A stretch of DNA of 64,000 bases from Caulobacter segnis. GTDB lineage: Bacteria; Pseudomonadota; Alphaproteobacteria; Caulobacterales; Caulobacteraceae. The stretch spans positions 310,001 through 374,000 of the forward strand of contig NZ_JARQWW010000003.1 in the NCBI RefSeq assembly GCF_029543125.1, in the 5' to 3' direction. This document shows positions 53,653-64,000 of this stretch, piece after piece; position 1 is the first letter of the stretch, and every line of letters starts with the position of its first letter. The notes beneath the pieces are model-generated. The model was not told the DNA's origin and searched no databases. It saw only the letters and a list, made by a program, of their open reading frames with translations. Both the position numbers and the translations under genes were made by a program.

Positions 53653-55586
53653 TTCGCCTTCTCCGGAGCGGCCTTCGTATCCGCCGGGGCGTTCTTGGCG
53701 ATCTCGGGATCGACGCCGATGGCGGCGCGGGCGCGATCGAGGTTAGTGGTCACCTTGATCGCCTTGCGGGCATAGGCGGCGGTCGCCTGACCCATGTCCT
53801 GGAAGATGCCGTAGGTCAGCTGGCGGCGCAGGCTCTCGGCGGCCTGGGCCATCTGGGCCTGGTCGCCGCCGCGGACGTTCTCGACCTTGGCGACGCTGAA
53901 GGCGAACTGGCTGGATTGAGCCGTGAACACCGAGCCCGGCTTCTGCGCGAAGGCCTCGCCCAGGATCTGCGGGCTGAGGGTCTGGTTCTGCTGGGCGGTC
54001 AGGCGCGACAGGCCGGCGGCCTTCTTCACCTGGGCGCCGGCCGAGGCGGCCACCGCTTCCAGGCTCTCGCCCTTGCGGACGCGCTCGGCCAGGGCGTCGG
54101 CCCGGGCGCGCATGCGGTCAGCGGTGCGCTGCATGATGATGATGCGCGACAGTTGATCCTTCACCTCGGCCAGAGGGGGCAGGGCGGGCGGGATGATCTG
54201 ATCGACGCGGACGGCGAAATACTCGCCGTTGCCCAGTTCGGTCACGTCGCTTTCGCCGCCGGACGGCAGCTCGAACGCGGCCTTCATCAGGGCGGGGGGC
54301 AGTTGGATAGGCTGGCCGCTCTGGGCCATGCCCTGGGCGCTGATCGGCGGGGTGGTCAGGACCTGGGCGTTGGCCTTGGCCGCGGCCTCGGTCAGGCTTG
54401 CGCCGCCGGAGTGAGCCTCGTCATAGGTCTGGGTCTGCTCATAGACCTTTTCGTTGGCGGCTTCCTGGCGCAGTTCGGCTTCGATCGCCGGGCGCTGCTC
54501 TTCGAGCGAGGCCTGCCGGCCAGGGGTCACTTCAACGACCTTAATCACCGCGAAGCCCAGGTCGCCCTGGATCGGGGCGCTGACTTCGCCGGCCTTCAGC
54601 GCGAAGGCGGCGTCGGCCACCTTGCGGTCCGGGATAGCGGTCTTCGGCTTGGCGGCGATGGTCACCAGCTCACGGCCGACGGACTTGGCCACGGCGGCGG
54701 CGTCTTCGCCCTTGCGCAGGCGGTCGGCCACGGCCGCGCCCGTCTTGGCGTCGGCGACCGGAACCTGCAGCACGGTGCGGGTTTCCGGGGTGGACAGGCT
54801 GTCCTTGCGGAAATCGAACTTCTTCTGGACCTCGGCCTGGTCGATCGGGGCGTTGGTCTGGAACGCCTGGGGCGTGAAGCGGACGATCTTCAGAACGCGG
54901 AACTCCGGACGCGTCAGGCGCGAGGCGTTCTCCTTCATGAACGCCTGGATCTCGGCGTCGGTCGGGGCCGGCGGCTGGCCGACGCTGGCGGCGGTGACCT
55001 CGAAATAGGCCACGTCGCGCTGCTCCATCATGAAGGCGGCCTGCAGGGCGCCATAGATGCGTGGCGCGCGCAGGCCGCTGGCGAGGCCGGCCGACAGGTG
55101 GCTCTGGGCGATGTCGTCGCGCAGCAGGCCTTCATAGACCGCCGGGGTCAGATTGTTCTCGGCCAGGCGCTGTTGGTATATCGCCGGGTCGAAGACGCCG
55201 CTGACCGGGTTGAACAGGGCCGGGCTCTTGCGCAGCTCATCGGCGATCAGCTTGTCCGACGGCTTGACGCCGATCTTGGCGATCAGGGCGGCCATGGCCT
55301 CACGGGTGGCCATTTCATCCATCAGGCGCTTGTCGAAGCCGCGCTCGACCACCAGTTCGAGCGGCAGCTCCTGGCCGCTCTGCTGCTGGGCCTGCTGGCG
55401 CCAGTTGTCGAACATGCGCTTGAACTCGGGGGATGAGACCTCGCGGTCGCCGGCCTTGATCACCCAGGTCCCGATGCGGTTGGTGAACACGTCGCTGATG
55501 CCGAAGATGGCGAAGCTGACGATCAGCAGGCCCATAAGGACCGCGGCGACCCAGGATTTCGCGAACTTGCGAGTGGCGGCGAGCAT
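53649..55586 (-). CDS. PpiD-like membrane-anchored peptidyl-prolyl isomerase
   Basis: The 645-residue protein has an N-terminal helix (SWVAAVLMGLLIVSFAIFGI, about 10-29) and a SurA_N-3-type chaperone region with the EFKRMFDNWRQQAQQQ start. A parvulin-like domain lies in the middle and a long C-terminal chaperone region follows. It helps fold exported proteins at the periplasmic face of the inner membrane. In alphaproteobacteria ppiD commonly precedes trpE, as here, with a 4-base overlap. It is divergent from tpiA. Confidence 0.9.
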   Translation of the reverse strand: MLAATRKFAKSWVAAVLMGLLIVSFAIFGISDVFTNRIGTWVIKAGDREVSSPEFKRMFDNWRQQAQQQSGQELPLELVVERGFDKRLMDEMATREAMAALIAKIGVKPSDKLIADELRKSPALFNPVSGVFDPAIYQQRLAENNLTPAVYEGLLRDDIAQSHLSAGLASGLRAPRIYGALQAAFMMEQRDVAYFEVTAASVGQPPAPTDAEIQAFMKENASRLTRPEFRVLKIVRFTPQAFQTNAPIDQAEVQKKFDFRKDSLSTPETRTVLQVPVADAKTGAAVADRLRKGEDAAAVAKSVGRELVTIAAKPKTAIPDRKVADAAFALKAGEVSAPIQGDLGFAVIKVVEVTPGRQASLEEQRPAIEAELRQEAANEKVYEQTQTYDEAHSGGASLTEAAAKANAQVLTTPPISAQGMAQSGQPIQLPPALMKAAFELPSGGESDVTELGNGEYFAVRVDQIIPPALPPLAEVKDQLSRIIIMQRTADRMRARADALAERVRKGESLEAVAASAGAQVKKAAGLSRLTAQQNQTLSPQILGEAFAQKPGSVFTAQSSQFAFSVAKVENVRGGDQAQMAQAAESLRRQLTYGIFQDMGQATAAYARKAIKVTTNLDRARAAIGVDPEIAKNAPADTKAAPEKAK

Positions 55587-55697
55587 CGAAGACCTTCCTG
55601 ACTGGGTCGCGCGGAGAGCGCGTGAAGCTTGGCGCGCCGATGAGCGCGAGCAGGCGGTATAGTAGAGGCGCTAACTCGCCCGCAAGCGTGCAGAGGG

Positions 55698-55727
55698 TTG
55701 ACTTACCCTGCGCCGACGATGCTCACA
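55698..55727 (+). promoter_or_regulatory. candidate tpiA promoter
   Basis: TTGACT (55698-55703) is followed at a suitable distance by GCTCACAG (about 55721-55728), partly resembling the housekeeping consensus. It lies just upstream of the tpiA ATG at 55735, so the leader would be very short. Evidence is weak. Confidence 0.3.
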
Positions 55728-55734
55728 GGCGGTC

Positions 55735-56496
55735 ATGAGCAAATTGACGACCCTTCGCCCGCTGATCGCTGGCAACTGGAAGATGAACGGTCTGGCCGCC
55801 GCCCTTGATGAGGCGCGCGCCGTGGCCGCCGGCGTGGACAGCAATCCGCCCGCCGCCCGCGTGGCGATTTTCCCGCCCGACACGCTTGTTCACCGCATGT
55901 CCGAAGCCTTGGCGGGGCAGACCGTCGTGGTGGGCGGACAGGACTGCCGGGCCGAGATTTCGGGCGCCTTCACCGGCGACACCTCAGCCGAAATGCTGGC
56001 CGACGCCGGCGCGGCCATGGTCATCCTCGGCCACTCGGAGCGGAGAGGCGGCTATGGCGAAAGCGACGCTCTGGTTCGCTCGAAGACCGAAGCGGCCCTG
56101 CGCGCCAGCCTGGAGCCCATCGTGTGCATCGGCGAAAGCCTGGAGCAACGCGACGCCGGCCGGGCCATCGAGGTGATCACCGGCCAATTGCGCGGTTCGC
56201 TGCCGGTCGAGGCGCTCAAGGGCGAATCCTTCGCCGTGGCGTATGAGCCGGTCTGGGCCATCGGGACGGGCCGCACGCCGACCATGGCGGACATCGAGGC
56301 GGCGCATGAGGCGTTGCGCTCCGTTCTGGTCGAATTGTTCGGAGAGCAGGGGGCGGGCGTGCAGATTCTGTACGGCGGCTCGGTGAACCCGAAGAACGCG
56401 GCCGACATCCTATCGCAGAAGGAAGTGGGCGGCGTCCTGGTGGGCGGCGCCTCGCTAAAGGCGGTCGACTTCCTGGCCATCGCCGCGGCGGCCTGA
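55735..56496 (+). CDS. tpiA: triosephosphate isomerase
   Basis: TpiA interconverts glyceraldehyde-3-phosphate and dihydroxyacetone phosphate. The 253-residue TIM-barrel protein has the catalytic lysine in AGNWKMNG (K16), the electrophilic histidine in ILGHSERR, the catalytic glutamate in AYEPVWAIGTG and the phosphate loop ILYGGSVNPKNA. It is divergent from ppiD and followed by a hairpin and a terminator before secG. Confidence 0.97.
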   Translation: MSKLTTLRPLIAGNWKMNGLAAALDEARAVAAGVDSNPPAARVAIFPPDTLVHRMSEALAGQTVVVGGQDCRAEISGAFTGDTSAEMLADAGAAMVILGHSERRGGYGESDALVRSKTEAALRASLEPIVCIGESLEQRDAGRAIEVITGQLRGSLPVEALKGESFAVAYEPVWAIGTGRTPTMADIEAAHEALRSVLVELFGEQGAGVQILYGGSVNPKNAADILSQKEVGGVLVGGASLKAVDFLAIAAAA

Positions 56497-56508
56497 AATC
56501 AAGCTCGG

Positions 56509-56540
56509 GACTTGGCGGCGCACTAATGCGTCCCCAAGTC
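56509..56540 (+). other. hairpin downstream of tpiA
   Basis: GACTTGG (56509-56515) pairs with CCAAGTC (56534-56540). There is no T-run. It may stabilise the tpiA mRNA 3' end. Confidence 0.4.
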
Positions 56541-56568
56541 TGGCGCGGCGGCCTCTCCGGTGCTAGGA

Positions 56569-56598
56569 GGGCCGCTTCGTTTCGCGCGGCCCGTTTTT
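56569..56598 (+). terminator. terminator between tpiA and secG
   Basis: GGGCCGC (56569-56575) and GCGGCCC (56586-56592) form the stem and GTTTTT follows. It lies 28 bases before secG, so any secG promoter must be internal to this short region, or read-through supplies secG. Confidence 0.7.
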
Positions 56599-56626
56599 GG
56601 CCGCCCAGACACAAGAAATAAACGAC

Positions 56627-57079
56627 ATGCTGACCGGCATTCTTCTGACCGCCAACATCATCGTGTGCCTGGCCCTGATCGGGGTCGTGCTCCTGCAGCG
56701 CTCCGAAGGCGGCGCGCTCGGCATGGGCGGCGGCCCGACGGGCTTCATGTCGGCGCGCGGCGCGGGCGATCTGCTGACCCGCATCACCTGGATCCTGTTC
56801 ACGATCTTCGTGCTGCTCAGCTTCGGCCTGACCCTGCTGTCCGGCCGCGAACGCGCCAGCCAGTCGATCGTCGATCGCATGAAGATCGACCGCATCGACC
56901 CCAATGCTCTCAAGCAAGGTCCGGCCGCGCCGGCTCCGGGTTCGGTCCCGCCGCCGGTTCAGGCCCCGACCCCGCAACTGAACCAGTTCGATCCCCAACT
57001 CTCGCCGACGACCCCGTCGGCAGCCGCCCCGGCTCCGGCCCAGGTCCCGGCTCCGGGGTCCACGCCGACCCCGCAATGA
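56627..57079 (+). CDS. secG: protein translocase subunit SecG
   Basis: SecG aids SecYE-mediated protein export. The ATG at 56627 gives 150 residues with two membrane helices (about 2-22 and 48-68). Between them is the family loop LQRSEGGALGMGGG. The C-terminal roughly 60 residues are a proline/alanine-rich tail, longer than in E. coli SecG but usual in alphaproteobacteria. An upstream TTG (56597) lies in the terminator T-run and is rejected. Confidence 0.92.
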   Translation: MLTGILLTANIIVCLALIGVVLLQRSEGGALGMGGGPTGFMSARGAGDLLTRITWILFTIFVLLSFGLTLLSGRERASQSIVDRMKIDRIDPNALKQGPAAPAPGSVPPPVQAPTPQLNQFDPQLSPTTPSAAAPAPAQVPAPGSTPTPQ

Positions 57080-57111
57080 CGACCTCTCTACAAATGCTGT
57101 TGATGAACACC

Positions 57112-57132
57112 GGGCCGCGAGTTTCGCGGCCC
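57112..57132 (+). other. perfect hairpin between secG and pyrG
   Basis: GGGCCGCGA (57112-57120) pairs with TCGCGGCCC (57124-57132) around a 3-base loop. There is no T-run on either strand. The sequence resembles the tpiA-secG terminator hairpin (GGGCCGC...GCGGCCC). It ends 24 bases before the pyrG start. Confidence 0.55.
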
Positions 57133-57150
57133 GAATCACGAGTACTCTGA

Positions 57151-58809
<1,659 letters not shown>

Positions 58810-58829
58810 CGCAATAAAAGTCAGGCCTT

Positions 58830-58849
58830 ATGCTTTGAAATATAAGCAT
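58830..58849 (+). repeat. AT-rich inverted repeat after pyrG
   Basis: ATGCTT (58830-58835) and AAGCAT (58844-58849) flank an AT-rich loop in a locally AT-rich patch unlike the rest of the window. It could be a weak terminator of pyrG or an operator for the RTX gene. The role is unknown. Confidence 0.45.
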
Positions 58850-58895
58850 TATTTGAATCGATATCTTTGTTCTCCAGCGCCTCGTGGGAGGCGTT

Positions 58896-59663
58896 ATGGA
58901 GGCAAAGAACGTGAAAATCATATTCGGAACCGATGAGGCTGACCGGCTGATCGGGACGGCCTTGGATGAGGCCATCCTTGCTGGCGGCGGAGATGATGTC
59001 GTTCGCGGCGATGGCGGTGACGACTTCATTGATGGCGGTGATGGGTGGGACGCGCTCTACGGCGGAGACGGTAACGACGTCATCCAGGCTGGCGAGGGAA
59101 TCTTCTACATCGACGGCAATGCTGGTGATGACACTCTGATTGGCGGTGTTGGCGGCGGATCTATATCCGGCGGCGCTGGTCATGACCTTATGATCGGCGG
59201 CGGTGAATCCGTCGTCATGCGCGGCGAGGACGGTGACGACACGATCATCATCCTCCAACAGAGCGCCGGCCAGTTCAGCCTCGTCTGTGGCGGTGAGGGC
59301 GCTGACGTCATCGTCGCCAGCGACGGTGATGACAACATCTTCGCCGACGGGGGGAACGACTACCTCGATGGCGGAAAGGGTGTGAACATCCTCGGCGGAG
59401 GCGCCGGCGACGACATTTTCGGTATCGGCCCGGATAGTCTGACGACGATTAATGACTTCCGCGGTTCCTTCTATGGGACTGGTGAAAAGATCGATCTGAC
59501 CAGGATCACCGACGGATGGACGTTCAACGACATCATGAGTCATTTCACTGACGAACAGGCGCAGTTTGGGCGAAATGCGATTTTCACTTACGAGGGCACA
59601 AAGATAACGCTGCTGGGGTACAGCATGCACTTGCTTCATCCGGCTGACTTCATCTTCGACTGA
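58896..59663 (+). CDS. RTX calcium-binding beta-roll protein
   Basis: The 255-residue protein consists mostly of GGxGxDxxx nonapeptide repeats (for example [35 protein letters not shown] and [11 protein letters not shown], about residues 30-180), which bind calcium and fold into a beta-roll. The C-terminal part ([18 protein letters not shown], then [10 protein letters not shown]) resembles the type I secretion region of RTX proteins. There is no catalytic domain and no signal peptide. The ATG has GGGAGG 4 bases upstream. The upstream region is AT-rich, suggesting acquisition. No type I exporter lies in this window; Caulobacter S-layer exporters could serve. Confidence 0.85.
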   Translation: MEAKNVKIIFGTDEADRLIGTALDEAILAGGGDDVVRGDGGDDFIDGGDGWDALYGGDGNDVIQAGEGIFYIDGNAGDDTLIGGVGGGSISGGAGHDLMIGGGESVVMRGEDGDDTIIILQQSAGQFSLVCGGEGADVIVASDGDDNIFADGGNDYLDGGKGVNILGGGAGDDIFGIGPDSLTTINDFRGSFYGTGEKIDLTRITDGWTFNDIMSHFTDEQAQFGRNAIFTYEGTKITLLGYSMHLLHPADFIFD

Positions 59664-59722
59664 TCGAAGTTTGGGCGTGGGGTTGAAACCTGAGCGCGTT
59701 TCAGGCATATGCCCCTGCTCAC

Positions 59723-59763
59723 GCGGCGGCCCTTGCGCAATCTCGGGCCGCCGCATCCGTTTT
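59723..59763 (+). terminator. terminator between the RTX gene and rpmF
   Basis: GCGGCGGCCC (59723-59732) and GGGCCGCCGC (59745-59754) form a perfect 10-base stem, followed after ATCCG by TTTT. It lies 59 bases after the RTX stop and 28 bases before rpmF. Confidence 0.65.
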
Positions 59764-59790
59764 CAAAGCTCAGCGAGCAGAGTCACTTCG

Positions 59791-59973
59791 ATGGCCGTTC
59801 CTAAACGAAAAACCTCCCCGTCGCGCCGGAACATGCGCCGTTCGCACCACGCCCTGGGCGCCAACTCCTTCATCGAGGACAAGGACTCGGGCGAACTGCG
59901 TCGTCCGCATCATGTCGATCTGAAGACCGGCCTGTACAACGGCAAGCAGATCCTGACGCCGAACGAGGACTAA
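59791..59973 (+). CDS. rpmF: 50S ribosomal protein L32
   Basis: L32 is a small large-subunit protein. The ATG at 59791 gives 60 residues starting [20 protein letters not shown], then [20 protein letters not shown], a typical alphaproteobacterial L32 without zinc cysteines. The longer upstream open frame runs through the terminator hairpin and is rejected. A strong terminator follows. Confidence 0.97.
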   Translation: MAVPKRKTSPSRRNMRRSHHALGANSFIEDKDSGELRRPHHVDLKTGLYNGKQILTPNED

Positions 59974-59999
59974 GTCTTCGCCGACGCACAGCGTTTCGA

Positions 60000-60037
60000 A
60001 ACGCCGCTCGCCGCAAGGCGGGCGGCGTTTTGCTTTT
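60000..60037 (+). terminator. terminator after rpmF
   Basis: ACGCCGC (60001-60007) and GCGGCGT (60022-60028), with an inner CGCC/GGCG pairing, form the stem. TTTTGCTTTT follows. It ends rpmF 26 bases after its stop. Confidence 0.8.
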
Positions 60038-60101
60038 GACCCGGAACCCGACCGCGAAGTCAGGGGTTTTGTTCCGAAGGTTCAAGCGCAGGGGCGTTCA
60101 A

Positions 60102-60467
60102 ATGCTGAAATCCCAAACCCGTCTGGCCGCCGCCGCAACAGCGGCCTTTCTGCTGTCCGCGCCCTTGGCCGCCTGGGCGCACCACGGTTGGAGCAGCTAC
60201 GACGCCGCCAAGACCATGACGGTCGAGGCGAAGGTGAAAAGCGCCGCCTACCGCAACCCCCATGGCGAGATCACCGTGGATCACGGCGGCAAGACCTGGA
60301 ACATCGTGCTGGCGCCGGTGGCGCGGATGGAGGCGAGGGGCCTCGCCGCCGCCGACGTGGCGGTGGGCAAGACCGTGACCGTCGTCGGCTATCCCCGCAC
60401 CGACGGCGTGGCCGAGATCAGGGCCGAGCGCATCATCGCCGGCGGCAAGACGGTCGAACTGCGCTAA
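60102..60467 (+). CDS. DUF6152-like periplasmic protein
   Basis: The 121-residue protein has a signal peptide (MLKSQTRLAAAATAAFLLSA, cleavage near AWA-HHGW) and begins its mature part HHGWSSYDAAKTMTVEAKVK. It then has NPHGEITVDHGGKTWNIVLA and a C-terminal strand region ending RIIAGGKTVELR. This order matches DUF6152, a small OB-like secreted family of unknown function. The N-terminal His-His pair could bind metal. It is 8 bases before a DUF6644-like membrane gene, with which it probably works. Confidence 0.7.
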   Translation: MLKSQTRLAAAATAAFLLSAPLAAWAHHGWSSYDAAKTMTVEAKVKSAAYRNPHGEITVDHGGKTWNIVLAPVARMEARGLAAADVAVGKTVTVVGYPRTDGVAEIRAERIIAGGKTVELR

Positions 60468-60475
60468 GTTTGGTG

Positions 60476-60937
60476 ATGCTCGAAAGTTTCTGGACGACGA
60501 TCCAGGCGTCCGGCGTCGGCGCGTTCGTGCGCGAATCCGCCTGGGCCTACCCCTTGTTCAACGTCGCACACGTCCTGGGGGCGGTGATGGTCGCCGGCTC
60601 GGCGATTCTGCTCGACCTGCGCATCATCGGCTACGCCAACAGCCTGCACGCCTCGTCCGTCTGGCGCGCCCTGACCCCGATCGCGGTCTTCGGTTTCTCT
60701 GTAATGGTCGTCAGCGGCGTCTTCCTTTTCTCCGCCGACGCCGTGACCCTGGCGGCCTCCAGAGTGTTCCAGATCAAGCTCCTACTGATCGTCGCGGCTG
60801 TGATCAACGCCGGACTTTTCCGCCTCTACAAGCCGCGCCTGGACACCCCGCCGCTGGGCGCGAAGGTCTCCGCGGCCTTGTCGATAATGCTTTGGACGGG
60901 TGTGATCGTGGCGGGGCGCCTGATCGCTTATCTCTGA
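60476..60937 (+). CDS. DUF6644-like four-helix membrane protein
   Basis: The 153-residue protein has about four membrane helices (around 23-42, 60-82, 92-110 and 130-150). One opens with SAWAYPLFNVAHVLGAVMVA and includes LLDLRIIGYANSLHASSVWR, a pattern shared with DUF6644 proteins. The buried histidines could bind heme or metal, but this is speculative. ATG 60476 is preferred to the adjacent GTG 60473. It follows the DUF6152-like gene by 8 bases. Confidence 0.65.
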   Translation: MLESFWTTIQASGVGAFVRESAWAYPLFNVAHVLGAVMVAGSAILLDLRIIGYANSLHASSVWRALTPIAVFGFSVMVVSGVFLFSADAVTLAASRVFQIKLLLIVAAVINAGLFRLYKPRLDTPPLGAKVSAALSIMLWTGVIVAGRLIAYL

Positions 60938-60954
60938 TCAGTTGTGCGCGGCGT

Positions 60955-60983
60955 TTGCGAAATCGGCCCCGTGCGGCTAAGCC
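60955..60983 (+). promoter_or_regulatory. candidate eno promoter
   Basis: TTGCGAA (60955-60961) and GCTAAGCC (60976-60983), 14 bases apart, match the Caulobacter housekeeping consensus TTGACGS-N10-14-GCTANAWC well. They lie about 30 bases before the eno ATG. Confidence 0.6.
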
Positions 60984-60997
60984 AGCCGCGCCCCTGA

Positions 60998-62296
<1,299 letters not shown>

Positions 62297-62349
62297 TCAG
62301 GCGTTAAGCACGATGCGCGACATGTCGGTTCATCCCTTTGGGAATCGGC

Positions 62350-62646
62350 ATGTTCGCGCGTCTGCAGCCCTATCTGACCACCGCCATCCTGGCGTTCCTG
62401 ATCTTCTACTTCGCATTTCATGCGCTGACGGGGGATCGTGGGTTGCTGACGTCGTCCCAACGCAACGCGACGCTGCAAGTCCGACAGCAGGAACTGAAGC
62501 GCATCCGCGCCGAAAGGATGGACCTGGAGGCCAGGGCTCGTCTATTACGCGACGGAAGCCTGTCGGCGGACCTTTTGGAAGAACGCGCACGCGTCCTTCT
62601 TGGGTTTGGCGACCCCAGGGATTATGTGATCCGCAAGAAACCCTGA
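62350..62646 (+). CDS. ftsB: FtsB/DivIC-family septum formation initiator
   Basis: FtsB-type proteins link early and late division proteins in the septum. The ATG at 62350 gives 98 residues with one membrane helix (about 8-28, LTTAILAFLIFYFAFHAL), a coiled coil (40-70, QRNATLQVRQQELKRIRAER) and a short C-terminal globular part ending GDPRDYVIRKKP. The eno-ftsB-pdhA order is typical of alphaproteobacteria. It is a division gene in the same window as the SidA-like division-inhibitor candidate. Confidence 0.88.
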   Translation: MFARLQPYLTTAILAFLIFYFAFHALTGDRGLLTSSQRNATLQVRQQELKRIRAERMDLEARARLLRDGSLSADLLEERARVLLGFGDPRDYVIRKKP

Positions 62647-62649
62647 GGC

Positions 62650-62678
62650 GGGACTTTACGTCCCTTGTTCTTGGGACG
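62650..62678 (+). terminator. two mutually exclusive hairpins between ftsB and pdhA
   Basis: GGGAC (62650-62654) can pair with GTCCC (62660-62664), followed by TTGTTCTT, like a weak terminator. The same CGTCCC can instead pair with GGGACG (62673-62678). Such alternatives resemble attenuators, but the stems are short. Confidence 0.4.
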
Positions 62679-62712
62679 GAGACCGCAATGCAAACGGTCC
62701 AGGGAGAAATTC

Positions 62713-63738
62713 ATGGCGCGAACGCGCAAAGCTGAGACTTCTTCGGGCAAGGGCACTGACACCGGTGTCAGCAACCGTAAGGGCGACCTGCTCGACAGCT
62801 ACCGCAGCATGCTGCTCATCCGCCGCTTCGAGGAGCGCGCGGGTCAGTTGTACGGCATGGGTCTGATCGGGGGCTTCTGCCACCTGTACATCGGCCAGGA
62901 AGCCGTCGCGGTCGGGATGCAGAAGGTCGCCGTCAAGGGCGACCAGATCATCACCGGCTACCGCGACCACGGCCATATGCTGGCCGCGGGCATGGACCCG
63001 AACGAGGTCATGGCCGAACTGACCGGCCGCGCCGGCGGCTCGTCCAAGGGCAAGGGCGGCTCGATGCACATGTTCAGCGTCGAAGCCGGCTTCTACGGCG
63101 GCCACGGCATCGTGGGCGGCCAGGTCGCCCTCGGCACCGGTCTGGCGCTGGCCAACAAGTATCGTGAGAACGGCAACGTCAGCTTCACGTACTTCGGCGA
63201 CGGGGCGGCCAACCAGGGCCAGGTCTACGAAAGCTTCAACATGGCCCAGCTGTGGAAGCTGCCGGTCGTGTACGTGATCGAGAACAACCAGTACGCCATG
63301 GGCACCTCGCTGGAGCGGGCTTCTTCGGAGACCGACCTCTACAAGCGCGGCGTGTCGTTCCGCATCCCCGGCGAAGCCGTGGACGGCATGGACATCGAGG
63401 CTGTCGAGGCCGCCGGCCGCAAGGCCGCCGACCACGCCCGCAACGGCGAAGGCCCGTACATCCTGGAAGTGAAGACCTACCGCTATCGCGGCCACTCCAT
63501 GTCCGACCCGGCCAAGTACCGGTCGAAGGACGAGGTCGACGAGGTCAAGAAGACCCGCGACCCGATCGATCACCTGCGCGGCCTGCTGGACGCGGCCCGC
63601 GTGAGCGAGGAGGAGCTGAAGGAGATCGACGCCGAGGTGAAGAAGATCGTCGCCGAAGCCGCCGAGTTCGCCCGCACCAGCCCTGAGCCGGATCCCTCCG
63701 AACTTTATACCGACGTGTACCTGGAGGCCGCTCAGTGA
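62713..63738 (+). CDS. pdhA: pyruvate dehydrogenase E1 component, alpha subunit
   Basis: PdhA is the thiamine-diphosphate-binding half of the E1 enzyme that decarboxylates pyruvate. The ATG at 62713 has AGGGAG upstream and gives 341 residues. Motifs are [20 protein letters not shown], the TPP site [20 protein letters not shown] followed by ENNQYAMGT, and the phosphorylation-loop region [19 protein letters not shown]. The stop overlaps the GTG of pdhB. Confidence 0.97.
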   Translation: MARTRKAETSSGKGTDTGVSNRKGDLLDSYRSMLLIRRFEERAGQLYGMGLIGGFCHLYIGQEAVAVGMQKVAVKGDQIITGYRDHGHMLAAGMDPNEVMAELTGRAGGSSKGKGGSMHMFSVEAGFYGGHGIVGGQVALGTGLALANKYRENGNVSFTYFGDGAANQGQVYESFNMAQLWKLPVVYVIENNQYAMGTSLERASSETDLYKRGVSFRIPGEAVDGMDIEAVEAAGRKAADHARNGEGPYILEVKTYRYRGHSMSDPAKYRSKDEVDEVKKTRDPIDHLRGLLDAARVSEEELKEIDAEVKKIVAEAAEFARTSPEPDPSELYTDVYLEAAQ

Positions 63739-64000
63739 CGGACATCCTCATGCCCGCGCTCTCTCCGACCATGGAAGAGGGCACCCTGGCCAAGTGGCTG
63801 GTGAAGGAAGGCGACGAAGTGAAGGCCGGCGACGTGATCGCCGAAATCGAGACCGACAAGGCGACCATGGAAGTGGAAGCCGTCGACGAGGGCGTGCTGG
63901 AGACCATCCTGGTCGCCGCCGGCTCGGAAGGCGTGAAGGTCAACACCCCGATCGCGCGCCTGAAGGGCGATGGCGAGACCGCGGCTCCGGCCTCGGCTCC
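63735..64000 (+). CDS. pdhB: pyruvate dehydrogenase E1 beta subunit, N-terminal lipoyl domain (3' end outside window)
   Basis: The GTG at 63735 overlaps the pdhA stop by 4 bases. The visible 88 residues form a lipoyl domain: [20 protein letters not shown], then [15 protein letters not shown] with the lipoylated lysine, followed by an alanine/proline linker (TAAPASAP). In alphaproteobacteria PdhB carries such an extra lipoyl domain and follows pdhA. Because only the lipoyl part is visible, an E2 (pdhC) gene cannot be fully excluded. Confidence 0.85.
   Translation, partial: MTDILMPALSPTMEEGTLAKWLVKEGDEVKAGDVIAEIETDKATMEVEAVDEGVLETILVAAGSEGVKVNTPIARLKGDGETAAPASA

Overview
The window is a continuous stretch of core chromosome from a high-GC alphaproteobacterium, most likely a member of the Caulobacteraceae (Caulobacter, Phenylobacterium or a close relative). 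The evidence is the gene order (nuoF-N, birA, coaX, rnj, mce, proS, lol genes, dnaE; rpsB to lpxB; gltA, gltX, comEC, lexA, trp), the use of LpxI rather than LpxH, the alphaproteobacterial LexA box GTTC-N7-GTTC, and a SidA-like microprotein, a type described in Caulobacter. The genus cannot be fixed from this sequence alone. Genes are tightly packed, many stops and starts overlap, and I see no tRNA, rRNA, CRISPR array, prophage or insertion sequence.

Layout: 1-10696 holds respiratory complex I genes nuoF (5' end missing) to nuoN, with a small lipoprotein gene inserted between nuoH and nuoI. 10697-14604 holds birA, coaX, RNase J, methylmalonyl-CoA epimerase and a DUF1467 membrane protein. After a structured 311-base gap come proS, the lipoprotein-release ABC transporter (lolC/E, lolD) and a degenerate RNase HI-like gene. 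A divergent control region at 19321-19425 carries a perfect LexA box inside a promoter for a 30-residue membrane microprotein, followed 29 bases later by dnaE and a GFA-family gene; a methyltransferase gene points the other way.

23574-38808 is one long plus-strand block for translation factors and envelope synthesis: rpsB, tsf, pyrH, frr, uppS, cdsA, dxr, rseP, bamA, ompH, lpxD, fabZ, lpxA, lpxI, lpxB and a GNAT gene. Then come a histidine-kinase-like membrane protein lacking its phospho-acceptor histidine (38906-40246) and an HI0933-type flavoprotein. A mostly minus-strand block follows: an NTF2-like secreted protein, gltA, gltX, lexA and trpCDG; comEC lies on the plus strand and is split by a one-base frameshift. 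trpE, downstream of ppiD, is separated from trpGDC by a plus-strand membrane peptide gene and a Tat-exported flavin amine oxidase gene. The last part carries tpiA, secG, pyrG, an RTX calcium-binding protein, rpmF, a DUF6152/DUF6644-like pair, eno, ftsB, pdhA and the start of pdhB.

The most interesting items are the SOS-controlled SidA-like microprotein directly upstream of the replicative polymerase gene, two apparent pseudoenzymes (RNase HI-like and histidine-kinase-like), the frameshifted comEC, and the hairpin-rich leader before proS. All motif readings are by eye; no database searches or folding calculations were run.
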